Shown: positions 11,901 through 26,700 of the stretch, one piece after another
Layout: the number at the start of each line of letters is the position of its first letter
Position numbering within the stretch: the stretch's first letter is position 1
Assembly (NCBI GenBank): GCA_963995505.1
Contig: OZ023181.1
Span: 3,571,487 to 3,635,486 of the forward strand
DNA length: 64,000 nucleotides
Origin: Hypericum androsaemum
Lineage: Eukaryota; Streptophyta; Magnoliopsida; Malpighiales; Hypericaceae
Direction of reading: 5' to 3'
Position numbers and translations under genes: made by a program
The notes under the pieces: generated by a model
Seen by the model: only the letters and a program-made list of their open reading frames with translations
Told to the model about the DNA's origin: nothing
Database searches by the model: none

Positions 11901-14900
11901 CAAGCATGTAGGACTGACAGCCTTCAAGACATTAACATCATGTTGATGAGAGTATCCAGTAACAAACTTATCTTCTAAGTTTCTTTGGTCTAGTGTCCGA
12001 TTAGTGATGGCGCAAGTTTCAGAAGATGCCAGTTCTGCATGCATTGTGCACATTAGGGAACTTAAATGATCGTTATCTCCAGACAAGGAAACAGGTATGA
12101 CCCAATGCTTGCAGATCGCTTCCAATATCTTACGATATGTCACTGAAGACTTGAGCACTTCAACGATTCCATGAAGATCATCTCTATGGTAATATATAAA
12201 AGAATTTTCAATGTCACATGAATCTGACCTGCAACATGTTTAACCACACATGAACAAAAGAAATTTAGGAGTGAATATGAGATGAAAGTTTATTCAGTAT
12301 TAACACTTGAAAGAGAATGCTTATATGATAACGTACGGGGTAGCTTTGCATAGGATCCATATTGTCTGCATTACAATCAATTAGGGATACGTGGTTTAAA
12401 AACCTCCAAATAAGGCTCCGCGGTTTTAGTTATCATCAAACAGGTCTCTCAGACAAATATGTGAATATATAATAAGGCATAAGGGTTGTAAAATATAAAC
12501 TCTTTTATCTGGTTTTCATATTTGAATCGTAACAAAATTTTAGAATTTCTGATACTTTTCAAGAGAATTTTCATCGCAACAAATATTCTGTTGAATTTTT
12601 CTTTTTAGGATGGAATGACAATTCTTAAAAATTACTTCCAATACAAGAAAAATAATGGAAAAGATTCCAACTAATTCTCAAGTTTAGATTATGTGTATTC
12701 CTAAGATAAGGGTCGGTGGCATCTTTTATTAATAATATTAGTTCTTAAAGACTTTATTCTACAGTATATTCAAACTTGGGACCCTATCTTTCATGAAAAA
12801 TGAAACCATGGAACCCTATCCGCCATAGGTTATCCATGTGAAGTTATCCCTAGAAAGTATATAACATATACAAAATTCAAATAAAAAATTTATTCACTCC
12901 AAAGATAACCAATGTATCACCGAAAGACCTTGAAAGGTAGATCGCCACACGTCAGGTAGAAAAACATGACAACAAATATTGGAAGAGAACCATCAGTTCC
13001 CGCTATAAGAAAACAACACCACATGCACCTCATTCCTACAACACGCCACCAGTTTTAAAAATGATTTAAAGATAACCGTGAGCAGGGGAACTTACACTAA
13101 CAAATAACCGCAGCTGCTAAAATAGAGCAGGCCGTAGGGGTCAATTCCCAACAACTCTGCTCCACGAAGTGAGTTACGCATTTTCACCCAGGGCTTCTGC
13201 CTGTCTATAGAACACTCCGGGCAGTACCAATCACCATCTGGTAACAATTTCTTGGCAACACCAACACACTTTGAATGAAAAGCAGCAGGACAACCATCAC
13301 AGCATATTAATTGACCGTCCATTTTACAAAGGCAGCATTCATCACTGTTCCAGTCAGCATGATCTTCAGCTGCTTCCTCAGTCAAGCAAGAAATACCAGA
13401 CAAATCCATCTCAGCTCTCCTTTTCTTATAAGAGCCATGACTTGCATATCTGTCAAAATCTGGCTCAAACTCAGCCCCTGAAGATCTTCTGTTCAACTCT
13501 GATCTAATGACCTCAACCTCAATCACATCATCACATAGACAGCGCAACATCTCAACCTTTACAGATGCAGGTTGTTTACGGTAATCGTTCCTAAACAGCT
13601 TGAGGCTACTAAGGTCAAATTTGGGTTTCAATCCAGAACTGTGAATGACAAAGTACTCGACCATAAAAACAGGCCAAGTAATCTGGTCCAGAAAATTCCA
13701 ATCAAGACTCCTGTATGATTGGCAGTTCGTTTGGTCAACATTACGGGAAAATGAATACAAGTTGCAAGTTGAGGAAGAAATCTTGCACAGACAATAATGG
13801 AAAAAACGAACAAAAACATTAAATTGGTACCTCAAGCAATCCGAAACAGGTTCAGAACCTTCACTTGATAGGTACTCCAAGTGCTTTTTGAGAATTTGCA
13901 AAATGGCAACATGAATGCAATCAAATAATGCGTTCGCAGAATCAGACTTCAATGCTTCCACGAAGTCCTCAAAATCAAAGGGACTCAAAAACAGCAACAC
14001 ACTAAATGATCTCAAAAATGCATAAATAGAGAAAACGTCAAGTATAGGAAGTCCACTCAAATCCGGATTCTTTGAGCAAGGTGGAAACGACACCTTTGGG
14101 GGGAGTACAATAGGTTCTTCAGGCTGCTGCGGAAATGATCTTGCAGATTTATCCTCTGTAAATGCACTAGCAGCAGGAGATACCGATGATCTAATGGACC
14201 CCCGACGATTGCTGCACCTAAGTACCATTGTTTCCGGGGTGTAGATAGGATCATCTGACCCTCTTACTTTCCTTCTTGTTCTACGACCAGAACTCATTTC
14301 TGTGTCCATGCTGCCATTTTGGGCTTGGCTTTCTATGACCGCCTCGTCAATAAGAGCATCTCCGACAGCTCTCTCTCCAATGAACATGAAATCAGCATCC
14401 AAATTCTCCAACAACCTTCTCCTTCCTCTCCGCCTACCACGCCCTTCCTTGCTAGCATTCTCCACTACACTGAGATCAACCTGATTCCTGTCACCGTGGA
14501 CAACCATTTCGGAGGAAGAAACCAAATCCTCAACACGTTTCCTCTTACCTCGAGGCCTACCCCTTCCTCGGCGCTCAACCCCGATTGCATGACTCCCATC
14601 ACCCAGCACTTCAACCATGAGACGAGTAGCGCCAAGCCCATCCTTACTCCCCAAATCAAACCCCTCATACAACTCATCATGCACATGAACATTCACCAGC
14701 CCACAATCCCCGAGCACTCCCTCTCCACCACCCAACTCAACCTCCTCTTCCTTAACGACTTCCCCATTAACCTCCAAATTCAAATCGAAATCGCACTCGC
14801 TCTTCCTAACCTCACCACAGTCCGCTCTTAAACCCAAACCCGAACCCGAACCCGAACCCGAACCTGCCTCCTCCTCCTCCACCTCCACAACACCATTCAA

Positions 14901-15224
14901 ATCCAAATTCAAGTCAATACACTCCCTCCCAATCCCCAAACCCCCTCCCTCCCCCTCTGCGTCCCCTTCGTCACTCAAATTCAAGTCAAAACCCGCGTTC
15001 AAGTCCAAATTCAAGTCCAAAACCCTAACCTCAGCGGCACTAGCCAGGACGGGATCGCTCACGAGCGCAGCAACCTCGGAGAAGGCGAGCTCCTCGGAAT
15101 CGCCGCCCTCGTAGACGATCTCGAAGAGGCCCGACGACCGGTCGTAAGACTGGACCACACCGGTGTAGACACGCCTCCCCTTGAAGTCCTTCCTCGCCAC
15201 CACCCGGCCCACCAACTCCTCCAT
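5928..15224 (-). CDS. PTM: DDT/PHD chromatin protein, PTM-like, eight exons
   Basis: Exons: 13096-15224, 11139-12228, 10535-10823, 10319-10443, 7996-8453, 7690-7718, 6542-7240, 5928-6403; phases agree throughout, giving about 1764 residues. Order of parts: Tudor-like start (1-55); acidic, Leu/Asn-rich repeats; AT-hook-like GRGRPRG; DDT domain near 380-440 (LSGLPILDVFS); C4HC3 PHD finger at 626-672 (CCLCKMDG to YCPEC); a Cys-rich second PHD near 1350-1390; a lysine-rich stretch; and a third PHD near 1580-1640 (CEMCGEWFHGEAFG). Arabidopsis PTM is reported as a chloroplast-envelope PHD factor with C-terminal membrane segments that relays plastid signals. This copy ends without any hydrophobic segment, so it is more like a soluble nuclear paralog. 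Start at 15224 is chosen because an ATG at 15392 precedes a (GA)n tract typical of a 5' leader. The 29-nt exon 6 splits the second PHD. Confidence 0.88.
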
Positions 15225-15338
15225 CTCCGATCTCCGAGGATTAAGTATCAGAGAAGCAAATTGAAAAAGAGAATCATCCACATAACCGAAGCTTTCCCTC
15301 TTTTCTCTCTCTAGAAATGAAATGAGATTACAGCGGAG

Positions 15339-15359
15339 GAGAGAGAGAGAGAGAGAGAG
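15339..15359. repeat. (GA)n microsatellite in the PTM-like 5' leader
   Basis: An uninterrupted GA dinucleotide run about 115 bp upstream of the PTM-like ATG; on the coding strand it is (TC)n. Pyrimidine-rich leaders of this type are common in plant housekeeping genes. Length is likely polymorphic. Confidence 0.85.
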
Positions 15360-17798
15360 TTGGGGGAGAAGGGAGGAACTAGGAAGGTACAAAATGTGTA
15401 CAAAAAGGATGGTACAAAATGTGTGTGTACTGTGGAGTGGGTAGTTTTAGTTTGGACTTTTTGGTCCTCGTTAGTTTTTTTTGTTGGGAAAAATTTAGGC
15501 AGGTTGGTCTAAATCTCGGGACTCTAGAGAGCATTGAGTTTTGTTCTCTTTCCAAACAAAGTTTTGTCATTTTCGCAAGGGGTGAGAATTGACCCACCGA
15601 CCCCTGAGAAACGAGACAGGATCCGTTACCATCTTACTCACTTTGCGTTGGTCCTCGTTAGTTTAATCATCTAATAAGTCGGATATCATATAGTATATAA
15701 AAAGATATGACTTTTAAAAGTCTTTCATTAAAATATAAAATTCCAATACACAAATATAAAATATAGATCAAAGTGAGGGTTGTATCTCTGGGAAGGTAAA
15801 CATAATCGGGTAACTATTGATCAAAGTGTAAGCTAATAAATACTCAGCTATATCAAAAGCATAATTTTGTGTTAACGAGATTGTGTTATATACGAGATGC
15901 ACGCAAATGAGAATAAAGATCAGACGAAAGCAAGCAAGATAGATTTAGCCATCTGCATCTAACATGATAGACACGATAATCCATGTAGATCTTAAATCAT
16001 ATCATGGATGTACTAAGCAGACAACAATAAACAAGAAAACGTACAAGCAGAAAAGAAAACATATGACCGGAAGGTGGGGTCTACCGTGATCTTTGAGTTG
16101 ATTTTCCTGTTTTCAGAAATCTCCTCTACTGTAATGCGTATAATATAATTAATTAACTAGAAATTGGCCATTAAGTTAGATAAGGTAGTTCTTTTGTTTT
16201 GGATTCTTCTTAAGATATTCGTTGCCCTGACAACAAGCAAAAGAAATGAGATTTTTCCATCCAGCTGACCGGTCAAAGGACTGAAACGAGGCTTATGTGT
16301 TTTTCCAACTGAAAAAGTACATGAGAGAAAGAGAGAGGGGAATCAATTTCACTTTTCACTGAGGCAACTAATTTTCACTGCTCTTGTCAGTGAGTGGGAA
16401 TTGAAATCGGTCATTTTTGGTCAATTCTTATCTTGTAAAAAATCATTTAGTCTAATAGTATAATAACGAGTTTCGGATTGAGTGGGGACAACATAAAAGT
16501 CGTCCCCACGGAGGGAATTTCGTTTGGACAATCATATTTCATTAAAAATCGTGTCTACAGATCTGACATTCATTAAAAATCGTGTTTATAATCAAAATTA
16601 CTTGATCCATTTCAGTGGGGACACTTGTCCCCACTGAATCCAACCCCTAATATAACGCATGTTCAAATTTAAAAAGGTCTAGAATTCAAATTCTAATCAA
16701 GGTATAGAATTTTGTCGTTGTTCTTATCTTCAATTTCGTGGCATTTTTGCATTTACTAAAATTGTTGAATGTTGGTTTTTCAATGGGATCAAGTGCTGAT
16801 TTTTTTTTTAAATTGAATTGACTTGAATTACCCCGGTCTGGTTCAGTGAACTTGGTCGATGTCAATGAGCACCACAGCCGCCCAGGATTGCCACTTAGTA
16901 AACTGACCAATGCGAATGCTAAGATATCTCAAGGTAGTGCATTTCTTCAATATCAATATTTTCAAACTCGAACCAACCAAGCAACAATCAACAAGCAACA
17001 AGCAACAAGCAAGTTGAATTTTCTTTAAAAAAATTTAAATTCGAATTTAGAAAATTCATTCCTAAATAGGGTCCAATAATACCTCTGAAAAATAGATTTT
17101 GAAAAAAAAATGTTTTTACTCAAAAAAAAAATGCTTTTTCAAAGGTAAATTTTATCAATAATATTAATTATAACTTACCTAGTGCATAATTTTTTCTTTC
17201 GAAATTGCGACCGTCGACTTTAGTAAAATTCTACCACGTTAAGGAAAATAGCAAAAAGGCACGTTGAGTTTCCTGTGTCGCTACTTGATCGATCTAACTG
17301 CAAGTCAATTTTTCATTTACCAAAATACTATATGATTTTTAATTTCAAATATAATCCATTTTAGTATTAGACAATGCAATTATCAAATCATACATCGTCT
17401 AGTTTACATCTAAATTGGCAACACAGCTGCAAACATCAACCTGCAGCTTTAACACTACCCTGGAATGTACACACTTTCTAAAATATCTTCAGTGATTTCA
17501 GGTGGAGGGAGGGAGTAGGATCAAATAAAATAATTGCTGATCACTTGAGAAACGCTCACAATCTTTTAAGGCCAGGGATTAACATAATACACAGATAATG
17601 GTACATAGTGATTCATCACAGAGAGTTTAGTGTGTCGTTTGTTAGCTCTTCTAGCACTAATTCAAGCCAGAGAAAGTCGAAGCCTCTTCGTTTCCCGGAA
17701 AACTCGAGGATCTAGTCAGTTCTCTTCATCTTCCACTACAAGGTGGAAACAAAAGGTGTACAGGAGATAAATTACAGCAAACTGCAGCCAGAAGAGAC
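15360..17798. other. Intergenic between PTM-like promoter and CBP80 3' end
   Basis: Mostly AT-rich spacer. It contains a small foldback/MITE-like element near 16474-16640, listed separately. The part from about 17500 to 17798 should be the 3' UTR of the cap-binding protein gene. No coding potential recognised. Confidence 0.5.
16474..16642. repeat. Small foldback/MITE-like element with GTGGGGAC arms
   Basis: Both ends carry an inverted GGATTSAGTGGGGACAA (S is G on the left, C on the right). Each end also folds on itself: GTGGGGAC 16482-16489 pairs with GTCCCCAC 16502-16509, and CAGTGGGGAC 16613-16622 pairs perfectly with GTCCCCACTG 16627-16636 across a 4-base loop. The middle repeats the phrase ATTAAAAATCGTGT twice. 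I could not define a target-site duplication, so the family is open. Confidence 0.5.
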
Positions 17799-20700
17799 TT
17801 AAGTGATTGGCCTACGCAAGCCGGAATAGACTGCTTTCAGGAACAGAGGATGCGCATTTTGGCTGAACACTTCGGCGTCCAACTTCTCGATGTGAGACCA
17901 TATCTGCCACCAGTGCCAAGTAAGTAATGATAAGAAGCCATGAGTGTTAAAGATAAGTGTGCAGGCAAAATTATTTACCAATTAGTTTGCTAAGACTCGG
18001 TAACAAAAAAGATAACTATAGCAAATCTAGGATTTCACTAACAGATGGAAATTTCAGCCGAAAAGTTTGGCCAGATAGATACGTAGAAACACAAAGACAT
18101 CTGAGGACAATACATACCTCAGAAGCATACTGCCTTGAAATAGCCTTTACATGTCCTAGGGTTGACAAACACCATTGCTCCTTTTCACCAATGCTATACC
18201 CGCTGCCTGTCTTGCCACCATTTGTATGGCTAAAAGGCCACGAAGATTGTCACCAAGCAGTTGAGTTAATCATATGGAACGTCAAAAGAATAGTTGAAAG
18301 AAAATGCCAAATAGAGGACACTAACCTTTTGCGAGGATCCCCATTCTCGTTGTCCACTTCCATAGTTGAAGACTCATCCAGGTCGACAGCCATTTCCTCG
18401 GGTGTTGATGACTTCAGATCCCGCAATGTTTGGGCTTTAGAGGCATCAGGAAGGCGTTCGACCAACACATTTGAAAAGTTTTGGTATAAGGAGAGGAACA
18501 ATGCCTATGGAATGCCAAAAGTTATCAACAAACCAAATTAGATGCCAAGTAAAGCTCAATTCCTCAAAAAAAAAAGTAAAGCTCAACAAAGATGCCACAT
18601 GGATATTATAATTGAACAGAAAGTGGCCACAGAAAAAAATGATGCAAATAAACAAGCATGATGAAGAGAACAAGAGAGGATCAATCACATTAGCAAGAAC
18701 CACTAAGAGCTGTTAAATTCTCATTGGTCCCGATATACGTATACCCAAGTCAGCAATCCATTTGGTGCATTGAAACCACACAAATTTCTGACATGGCCAA
18801 CATATGCTAAAAACAAGGAATAGTGTTTCTCAAATGCGGTTAGAGAGAGAGATGAAGAAGAGTAAAAGATTAGGCAGGTTCAACACGGATGCAACAGAAC
18901 AGGTTAATTTACATTGACCAGAAAACAGTTTATACTCATTAAAAGAACAGAGTTTATATTTCCAGTTTCCTACAGGCTAAAGATGTTTCATCAACAGGGG
19001 AATCGTGAATTCATAAGCATTGGATCTTTTGGAAGTGTGCAGAATTAGTTTGCAGCAAAAAACTCAAAATATACTACGCGAACTCAAAAAGTGTAGAAAA
19101 CTGGCATCCACCAACTTGAAAGCAGATGGAATGACTTCTTTCTTTTCGAAGACTGAATGATTTCTTTGTTGAATTACCTCATTCTCATCCAGTGCTCGAA
19201 CAAGAAGAGCATCTTTGGCCTCCAAGGTTTCACGAAGAGACACTTCCTCATCCTTTGCTTGATCAGCACGGGAATTTAGGCGCTTCATTTTTGCCGGGTT
19301 TTCACCAAGAACAGGTTCACCATCCAGTAGAGTTAGTTTAGACTCCGCGTCTTCTAACTCTGCTTTTGCCCTCGCTGTAGCCCCTTCAGCTGATACAAGA
19401 CTTTTTTTAAGAGATAAAATCTCTTTCCTGAGGTCAGATATACGATTATAAGTCTTGCTGATGGCATTTCTAAGAACCTGTCAACGAAGGAAACGTATAA
19501 CATAAATCTCACTTCTTAATCGATCAAACAAAATATAAAGACCTATGGACTTTGCTAAGTGTCACTATCATGGACAGCAAACAATAAGATAATTTACAAC
19601 ATAATATACCAGATCGTAAAAAGTAACAGAAAACAGAACTAGGAACTAAACAGACGCTTACCTCCCAAGGACGGTCAGTTACATGAAATTGTTCAATGTT
19701 GGCAGCAGAAAAAACCCAGCTCACAATAGCCAAATTAGAGATAAGCCGATACCCCATCATCCTATCTATTGCTATAGCTGTCATTTGTGAGTTGTTTATC
19801 CAATATGAGCTCACTTCAGCAATAAGCATGACTTGCTTTTCCAGATCAGGACATAGCCGTGATATGACTTGGCCATACCTCTCCAAGACAGTGATTAGAT
19901 GAGTGAAACTTTTCGAACCAATGTCCAATAATGTTTGTACAACTATTTCAAGTGTAACTTCCCAGCCATGACTGGGAATTATGCTTTCATCTACCCATGA
20001 GATTATCTCTCGAGCAGTTTGCCTTCCTTTCACCTTCTTGCTGAGGTCTGCAGAAAGTTCATGTTGTTCACTCTTTTCTTTACCATCTTCAGCGTTGTAC
20101 TTGAAGTTCGGAGTAGCCTTTGGAGGAAGTAACTCTAGTAAACCAGGTGAAGTCTCGATGCTCTGCATAGCAAGAAAAACTTGTCAAATCACGTTAGCTA
20201 TAAGCATCGAATCTCGAATACTTTGTTCAAAATGTTTTATACCAATCTCTGTGACTGAGATTAAGCAACCACTTATCTTGCAAAATAAAAGACAAATGTG
20301 TACAGCTAATTTAAGAGAACTATGATAACTTCTTAACAAAGATCACCAGAACAAAAACTAAGAACTTGGGCAATAGCATAGAAGGAGAGAAGTGAGGATG
20401 GCATAGATGGAAAGAGTGTTGGTAGCCTGTACAAAGGCACACACATGCATCATATAGAAGACAATGGGTGAGCAGTAGAGAAAGGCGACACTGCATGCCT
20501 TACAAACGCTATCATTATATCACCCTGGCTCCAATTTCATACAAAAGCCATCAATAAATCACATCGACTCCAATTTCATGCAAAAGCTATCAATAAATCA
20601 CATAGACTCCAATTTGAAATCCTGGGAATCAAACAGGGGAATTTATGTGAAAGCAAAATGTCATGGCCTTTCTCGAGTACCTGCTTAACTTTGTCCCAGT

Positions 20701-23700
20701 ATGACAAACGGATTTCTCTTTCCAAAACCTCTTGAACAAACACACGCTGAGGCGCCCATTTAGGAAGGTCTAGTACATATGCCCACTCTTCCCAAGGCCA
20801 GATGAATTGGAAGTTTGATCTGCAACGTCAAGAACAAATCAGCAGAAATTGAAACAGAAGTCAAACCATCCCCAGTCCGTTCACTAACATCTGATGCGTC
20901 TCAAGCATAAAAAATTTGCATAAATAAAGCCTAAACAAGTGTATGGAAAATCAATCAGATCACAACATTATTTTATAACTTCCAACCTAGTTGTGAGAAA
21001 CAGAAACTAGATAGCAATTGGATAGGAATCGTAGCAACACAGTGTATGTGTCTTCCACTTCATCGCTGGATGCATTGTGGAACCATGAAAGGGTAGTTTT
21101 AAATCCTACTATGCAAATCTCCCATACAAAGGTCGAAAAGAAGACTATCCTTGTCACAGTGGAATGAAGTACTCATTAAAAAGCACATGCCAAATTTTGA
21201 TACTATCTACTTGGAGACTAACTGAGGTCTATATCTACTTGGAGACTATTTGAATAGGCCAAAGAAAGTTAACATGAGAGCTCGAAGTTCGAAAACTACC
21301 CCAACCACAGATTCCAGGATAACTACAAGTAGCATTCTAAATTGAAGTTAACCTAGGCAAATTTGTCAGATCTGGATAACTTTGAAGCTATTTGATACGT
21401 AAAATGTTATTACCATCAATAAAATCGCCATAAGTGCACTATACACCAATAGTACCGTCGTTAAGTACTAAAATCACCTAGAAAATTATCAAAAGAAATC
21501 AACTATAGCCTATAGGACTAAAATAAATGAAATCTTAATTATAGGACTAAAATAGACTTCTGGGCATCTATAAAATCAATGAAATCTGTTTCAAGCATAT
21601 TAGTGACCATTCCTGTCTTTCAGCCATCCATTTCACGTTACGAAAACTTCAAAATTCCTAGCATGAATTGTAAAATATTACCGCATGACAGAACATCAAA
21701 GTTAGAAAGGACCATGTTGAAGCATCAAATGAATAAGATTGCAGAAGACTGGAAAGCAGAACCTCAAAGCTTCCAGAAGCAGTTGAAAATGAGTACCATA
21801 CAACTGCTTGAAAGTATTTACTTACAAATGGTGTGAAAACCAGAGAACAAGACGTGTACGGCATTCCATATCTAGATCAGCTATTTTCTCGAAAAGTGCA
21901 CGAACAGCACCAGCAACAACTGCTGGAAAAGCCCCAGGAAGAGCCTGGAAAAAGAATGCAAAACTTGGCAGCTATTTGGGATAATTCCAAAGGTCAAAAA
22001 GGCAACAACTGATCCCAACCAATCAAGTTACCTTGCAAAGGTCCATTATAACCTGAGTGTAATAAATTGGCTTGAAGGGGGGCTGGGGTAGCAAGAGCAA
22101 CTGTAAGGAAAGCAAATTTTTGACTTGTGAGCCAACCATAGTTGGATCATACACAAAAAATGTGCACATACGAGTACAAGAATATATGTTCAAGCTGCAA
22201 GCAAATCCAACTATAGGAAACTAAGTACCAGACAATAAATAAGAACTCCATAATGTAAGCCTTCTAGGGAAAAAAGAGCTCAATGAACTTATTTCAAGCC
22301 TTGGCTTCTGTAATTTAGTAAACTCTGTTCACTATGGCCAATTTTAAGAGGAGATTTGTCATTCAAGGCTGCACATTGATTTTAATGGATGGCAGGGATC
22401 AAGTAACTGGTTCCCACAAAATTCAGAACACTTTTAACAAATAAATATCTATTAGTTGAACAAACAGTTGGGAATTGGTGTAAAATCTAGATTCCAGTTC
22501 AAGGTTCACTATAAAAGCATGACCATAGAGAGATCTACTATACACTGCTGAATCTATCAAACATTCCAGATCACAAGATCAAGCTAATAAATGGAAACAA
22601 AATCAATAGCAAGAAGGCAACTTGAACGTTATACTAGTTAACAAACACGTGCAACCTCCCTCAGTCAAGTATGGAACAATTGAATAAATAGAAGATGAAT
22701 CTGGAACGTTCCTATTAAGACTGCTTACCTGAGAAAAAATAGTCTCCGCCATAAGATACTCATATCTGAAGGGTACAGGCAGAGTGGCCATGCTTGAAGC
22801 ACATTCCTTTCGACTAGCTTTGCATGAACCAAGAAACAGAAGTAACTATAACTATATTCAATAATGATTTCAGTAGAGAAAAAGTAATACAATGAGCATC
22901 ACTTTTGACAAGAGTTTTAAGCCAGCAACATTTGAACAAAGTTTGGAGTGACAACGTACAAAGCACCTATCCACCTGAAAATTATGGCATACTTATGAAG
23001 CCATAGTAGCATTTTATGTTCATATTATCTCATTAACCAGTGGAAACTAAGAGAGACTGATTTTTCAGGATTGAGTCAGCATATACGAACCAGCCATTGA
23101 GGAACAAAAGCACATCCAATAAATACTCTTCTACAACAAACCGATCAATAGGTTGGATATCCTGAGATAAAACAAAACAGCAATGAAGGATCTGAGGGAC
23201 CAGAAAAAAAAAACAACGGAAAAAATTACCACAATTAGCCGTAAAATTGTAATTGTCGACTACCTCAACTTTACTTGCAGGGAAGATATTTAGCCTGTGT
23301 ATCCTTTGAGGATATTTTGACTCTGCAAGGTGCTTATCCTTTCCAAAAATTGCACCAGAATGAGGCAATGAAGTAACAGGTTGTTCAGGAGAGTTCACGG
23401 GTCCAAATTCATGCGACTTTCCAGAAACCAGTTGAGCTTCAAAAGACAGGTGGGGTCTGGGCACTGGGAAATGATACAGCAACATTCAAGAGATGAAACC
23501 AGATAGAAGAGAAATTTACAAAAAAATGTGATTTGGTCAGCAACAGAAGCCACATAACAAAAGTATGTATCTGGTGATGGCGAAATGAGAAAAGGTTTTG
23601 TGCTTTAGTAACAAAACACCGGATTAAAGAACAAATATGTATAGCGGAAGTGCTCGAAACAATAAACGAGTCTACAGAGATACTAACCACTGTCAACTTT

Positions 23701-26700
23701 CCAACCACTTTTCAATAGATCTTGGATCCTAACCCACAAATCTTCCAAAAAATCCTGCCGAGGACAATAATGGAGGACATCAGTAGACTCAGTACACGAT
23801 TGTTTAAGCCCACTTAAACAAGTAAAATACAAGAACAGCAATGGCAACAACAACTGAGCCTTATCAAACCAGGTGGGTCAATTACATCAACCCTTGCATG
23901 CAATTGTGCTCTATCATAGAGTAAATCCCCAAACTATGTAAATGACTCTTAACCTACTAGTACACCATTTGTTCTACCAATATCACAATTCCGTCTTAGG
24001 ACCACATTCACCATGCCTCTATCAGACGAGATTAGCTATATGAATTCTAGCATGCAATTGTCCTTTGCAACAATTAACACCAAAATCATAACTCACCTTT
24101 TGACTAGGGCCCTTTCCTGATTCATCATCCTCAAAAGGCAATAAGCCAAAATCAGAATTGTGCCTCCTGATACTCAAATACGCCTCTATGCCAACCATCA
24201 CTCTTTCAATCTCCTCGGGTACTTGCTGTAGGTATTTACAGAATTATGAATAATCTGTGTCAGTGTGCATGCACACACCAATTCATGGGATGCATGTACA
24301 CACGCACGCCAAGAACATGCACGTCCACACACACATGAACAATGTTTCACACACAATTTCAGGTGCATGGATCTTGGCTGGGAGAAGCAATAGAAGAAAC
24401 AAGAGATAGCATTGGAGACCACACCAAACCTTTTCAAACTGTGAACTAATAACAATGGTCCAAGCCTTTATTCTCACTATGTGAGAGATGCTATAAGGAT
24501 TCTAGCATGTTTTTGTAGTTTACAAGATAAGTTCAATAAATTCTTAACTCCTTGTATATGCTAGATCATAACAAAGAGAACAAGAAAGAAGATTCCAAGT
24601 ATGGCCAGTTCAAGCTAACATGCAGATCCAAAAGAGTTCCAAAGGATTCTATATTTTTAGGTCAATATTTGAGCATTACCTTTAAACAATTAAACATTGC
24701 CAAATAGGATATAGGCAACTAGTAAGGAATTAAGCTCACAGTAAAAATAAGTCAGCGAATTAATCTCAGTAATAATTAGATTTTTTCTTAACTTTCAAGG
24801 CTCACATGCAGCCAAGGAAAATCCTAACCCGTACAAGCATACAAAATTCGAGATAATTGTGACGGAAAAGATCAAGAGATTTCTGAACCCGAATTCTTAA
24901 CATAGCACTGGCACAGTTAGAGACAGTACCTCAACAAGTTCAGAGCCTCCCCACGGAAGGCAGGATAAAATGCAAATCACGTAAAAGTCACCACGAGCCT
25001 GCCAGGAAGGGTTTCCTTTTTCTTCATCCAATGTAGTAGCAGCAGATGACAACAAAGTTTCAAATACAACCACCAAAGAAGTAGGCTGCACAACTTTACT
25101 ACACATCTACAAGTGAAGAAGAGAAGATCAGCTCTTTTTACCCAATTTATGGAAGAACTGATGCTGACATGGAAAACAGAGTATCTAACCAATTTCTGCC
25201 CTAATTCTTCAACTGGTGACAAACATATGCTTGTAAAATTAAAAAAAGTGGCCAGTTAATATGTGTAAAGTGTTCAAACTGAGAATCCTTGGTCCGTTAG
25301 CTCTCTAGCAATCAAATATATGTAACAAAGTAGACAAGTACCAAGACACTCCTTCAAGTTCCACATTTCCAACTTCTATTTATACTAATTACGATTTACG
25401 GGCGATCAAATCTTGCCAATATCGTGACTGTAAGTGCAAGACACCTCTTGAAAACTGCACACATTTTCTTGAAAAAATAACCTTGGGTGAGAGTGAATAA
25501 AAAAATAGAGAAGACGTGTTACTTACCAAGGCTGTTAAAAAGCGCAATAGAACACGAATTCTGTCACAGTTTCCGCAATTTAAAGCTTCCTAGAAATCAC
25601 CATAAAACAGAGCCATATGAGATACAATTAGCTGATGAAGGACAGAAGAATACATTCAAAAATCAACACACTATATAATTGCTGCTTGTTATGGGTGAAA
25701 GTATAGCTTGTGAGATCACAATGACCACGAGAGCAAAGCAAAAGACACCATTATTTATAACCGCGTCCTTAAGCTACACCCTTAAAGTAGAAATACAAAG
25801 CGGATAACAGGGATTTTAAGTGATTTGCACACAGTTAAACTATCGACAGAGATTGGCATACCTGAAAATTTGTCTGTACATTCTCCACAATTTCCTTAAC
25901 GAAATCCTCATTTTCTAAGTTCAACAAGCCGACCTATCAAGAAAAGGAATGAGCATGTCAAGCTAGTAACAGGTGTCCCTTCATGACAAAAAGCATGCCT
26001 TCATAATGATAGCATGGTAAACAATCTCTAATCTCTGACGCATGCATGAGAAAAATATAGCAATAAAGTTTTTCCAGCAGCAAGCAAACCAGTTATGCTC
26101 ATTCAGAGAACGGCCGAGACGAATGTCTACAGCTATCTTCAAATGAAAACTGACATATCATATGTAAGGCTTCCAATTGATCCAACGAGTAGAAATCAAG
26201 GAGAAACTAATGCATCAAAGGCCATCGTATCCACCAAGAATACTACCCACATACGTAAGACATACAACACTACAGTTCTCCCAGGAAAATGTTAACAGCC
26301 GCCGGGAGAACCTCAAATGCAATAACTCGACAAAACACAGAGCACAGCTATCCTCTCGAGACATCATCCAAAAAGCAGATGGAACTCCTACCCCTGCAGA
26401 ATTCGAAAACCTACCTACCAAGCACACAGAATAACAAACAGTAACATTACCAGCGTCCCGTACAGGGGAATCTTGTGAGGCAACTGTTCCGCACACTGCA
26501 GCAGGAACTGCAAACCACAGAAGATAAACACAACGTAAGCCACACCCCTCCGAAAACCCTACCTAAACCTCAAAACAACTCCAACCGCAGAAACGGAGAA
26601 ACAAAACCGAAACAGCTAGGGACACACATCGCGGTCCACGTGTAACTAGGTTCTCGACCAGTTCACAAAATTAGGTCACGGAAAGGAGAGAGAGAGAGAG

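Noticed and set aside
14319..14831. 170-codon plus-strand frame
   Set aside because: Antisense shadow of PTM-like exon 1, whose GC content keeps it open.
15225..15392. 56 extra N-terminal codons for the PTM-like protein
   Set aside because: This stretch translates a (TC)n leader into Leu/Ser repeats; family members start with the MEELVGRVV-type block.
19064..19288. Stand-alone small minus-strand gene
   Set aside because: It is exon 16 of the cap-binding protein gene read into its intron.
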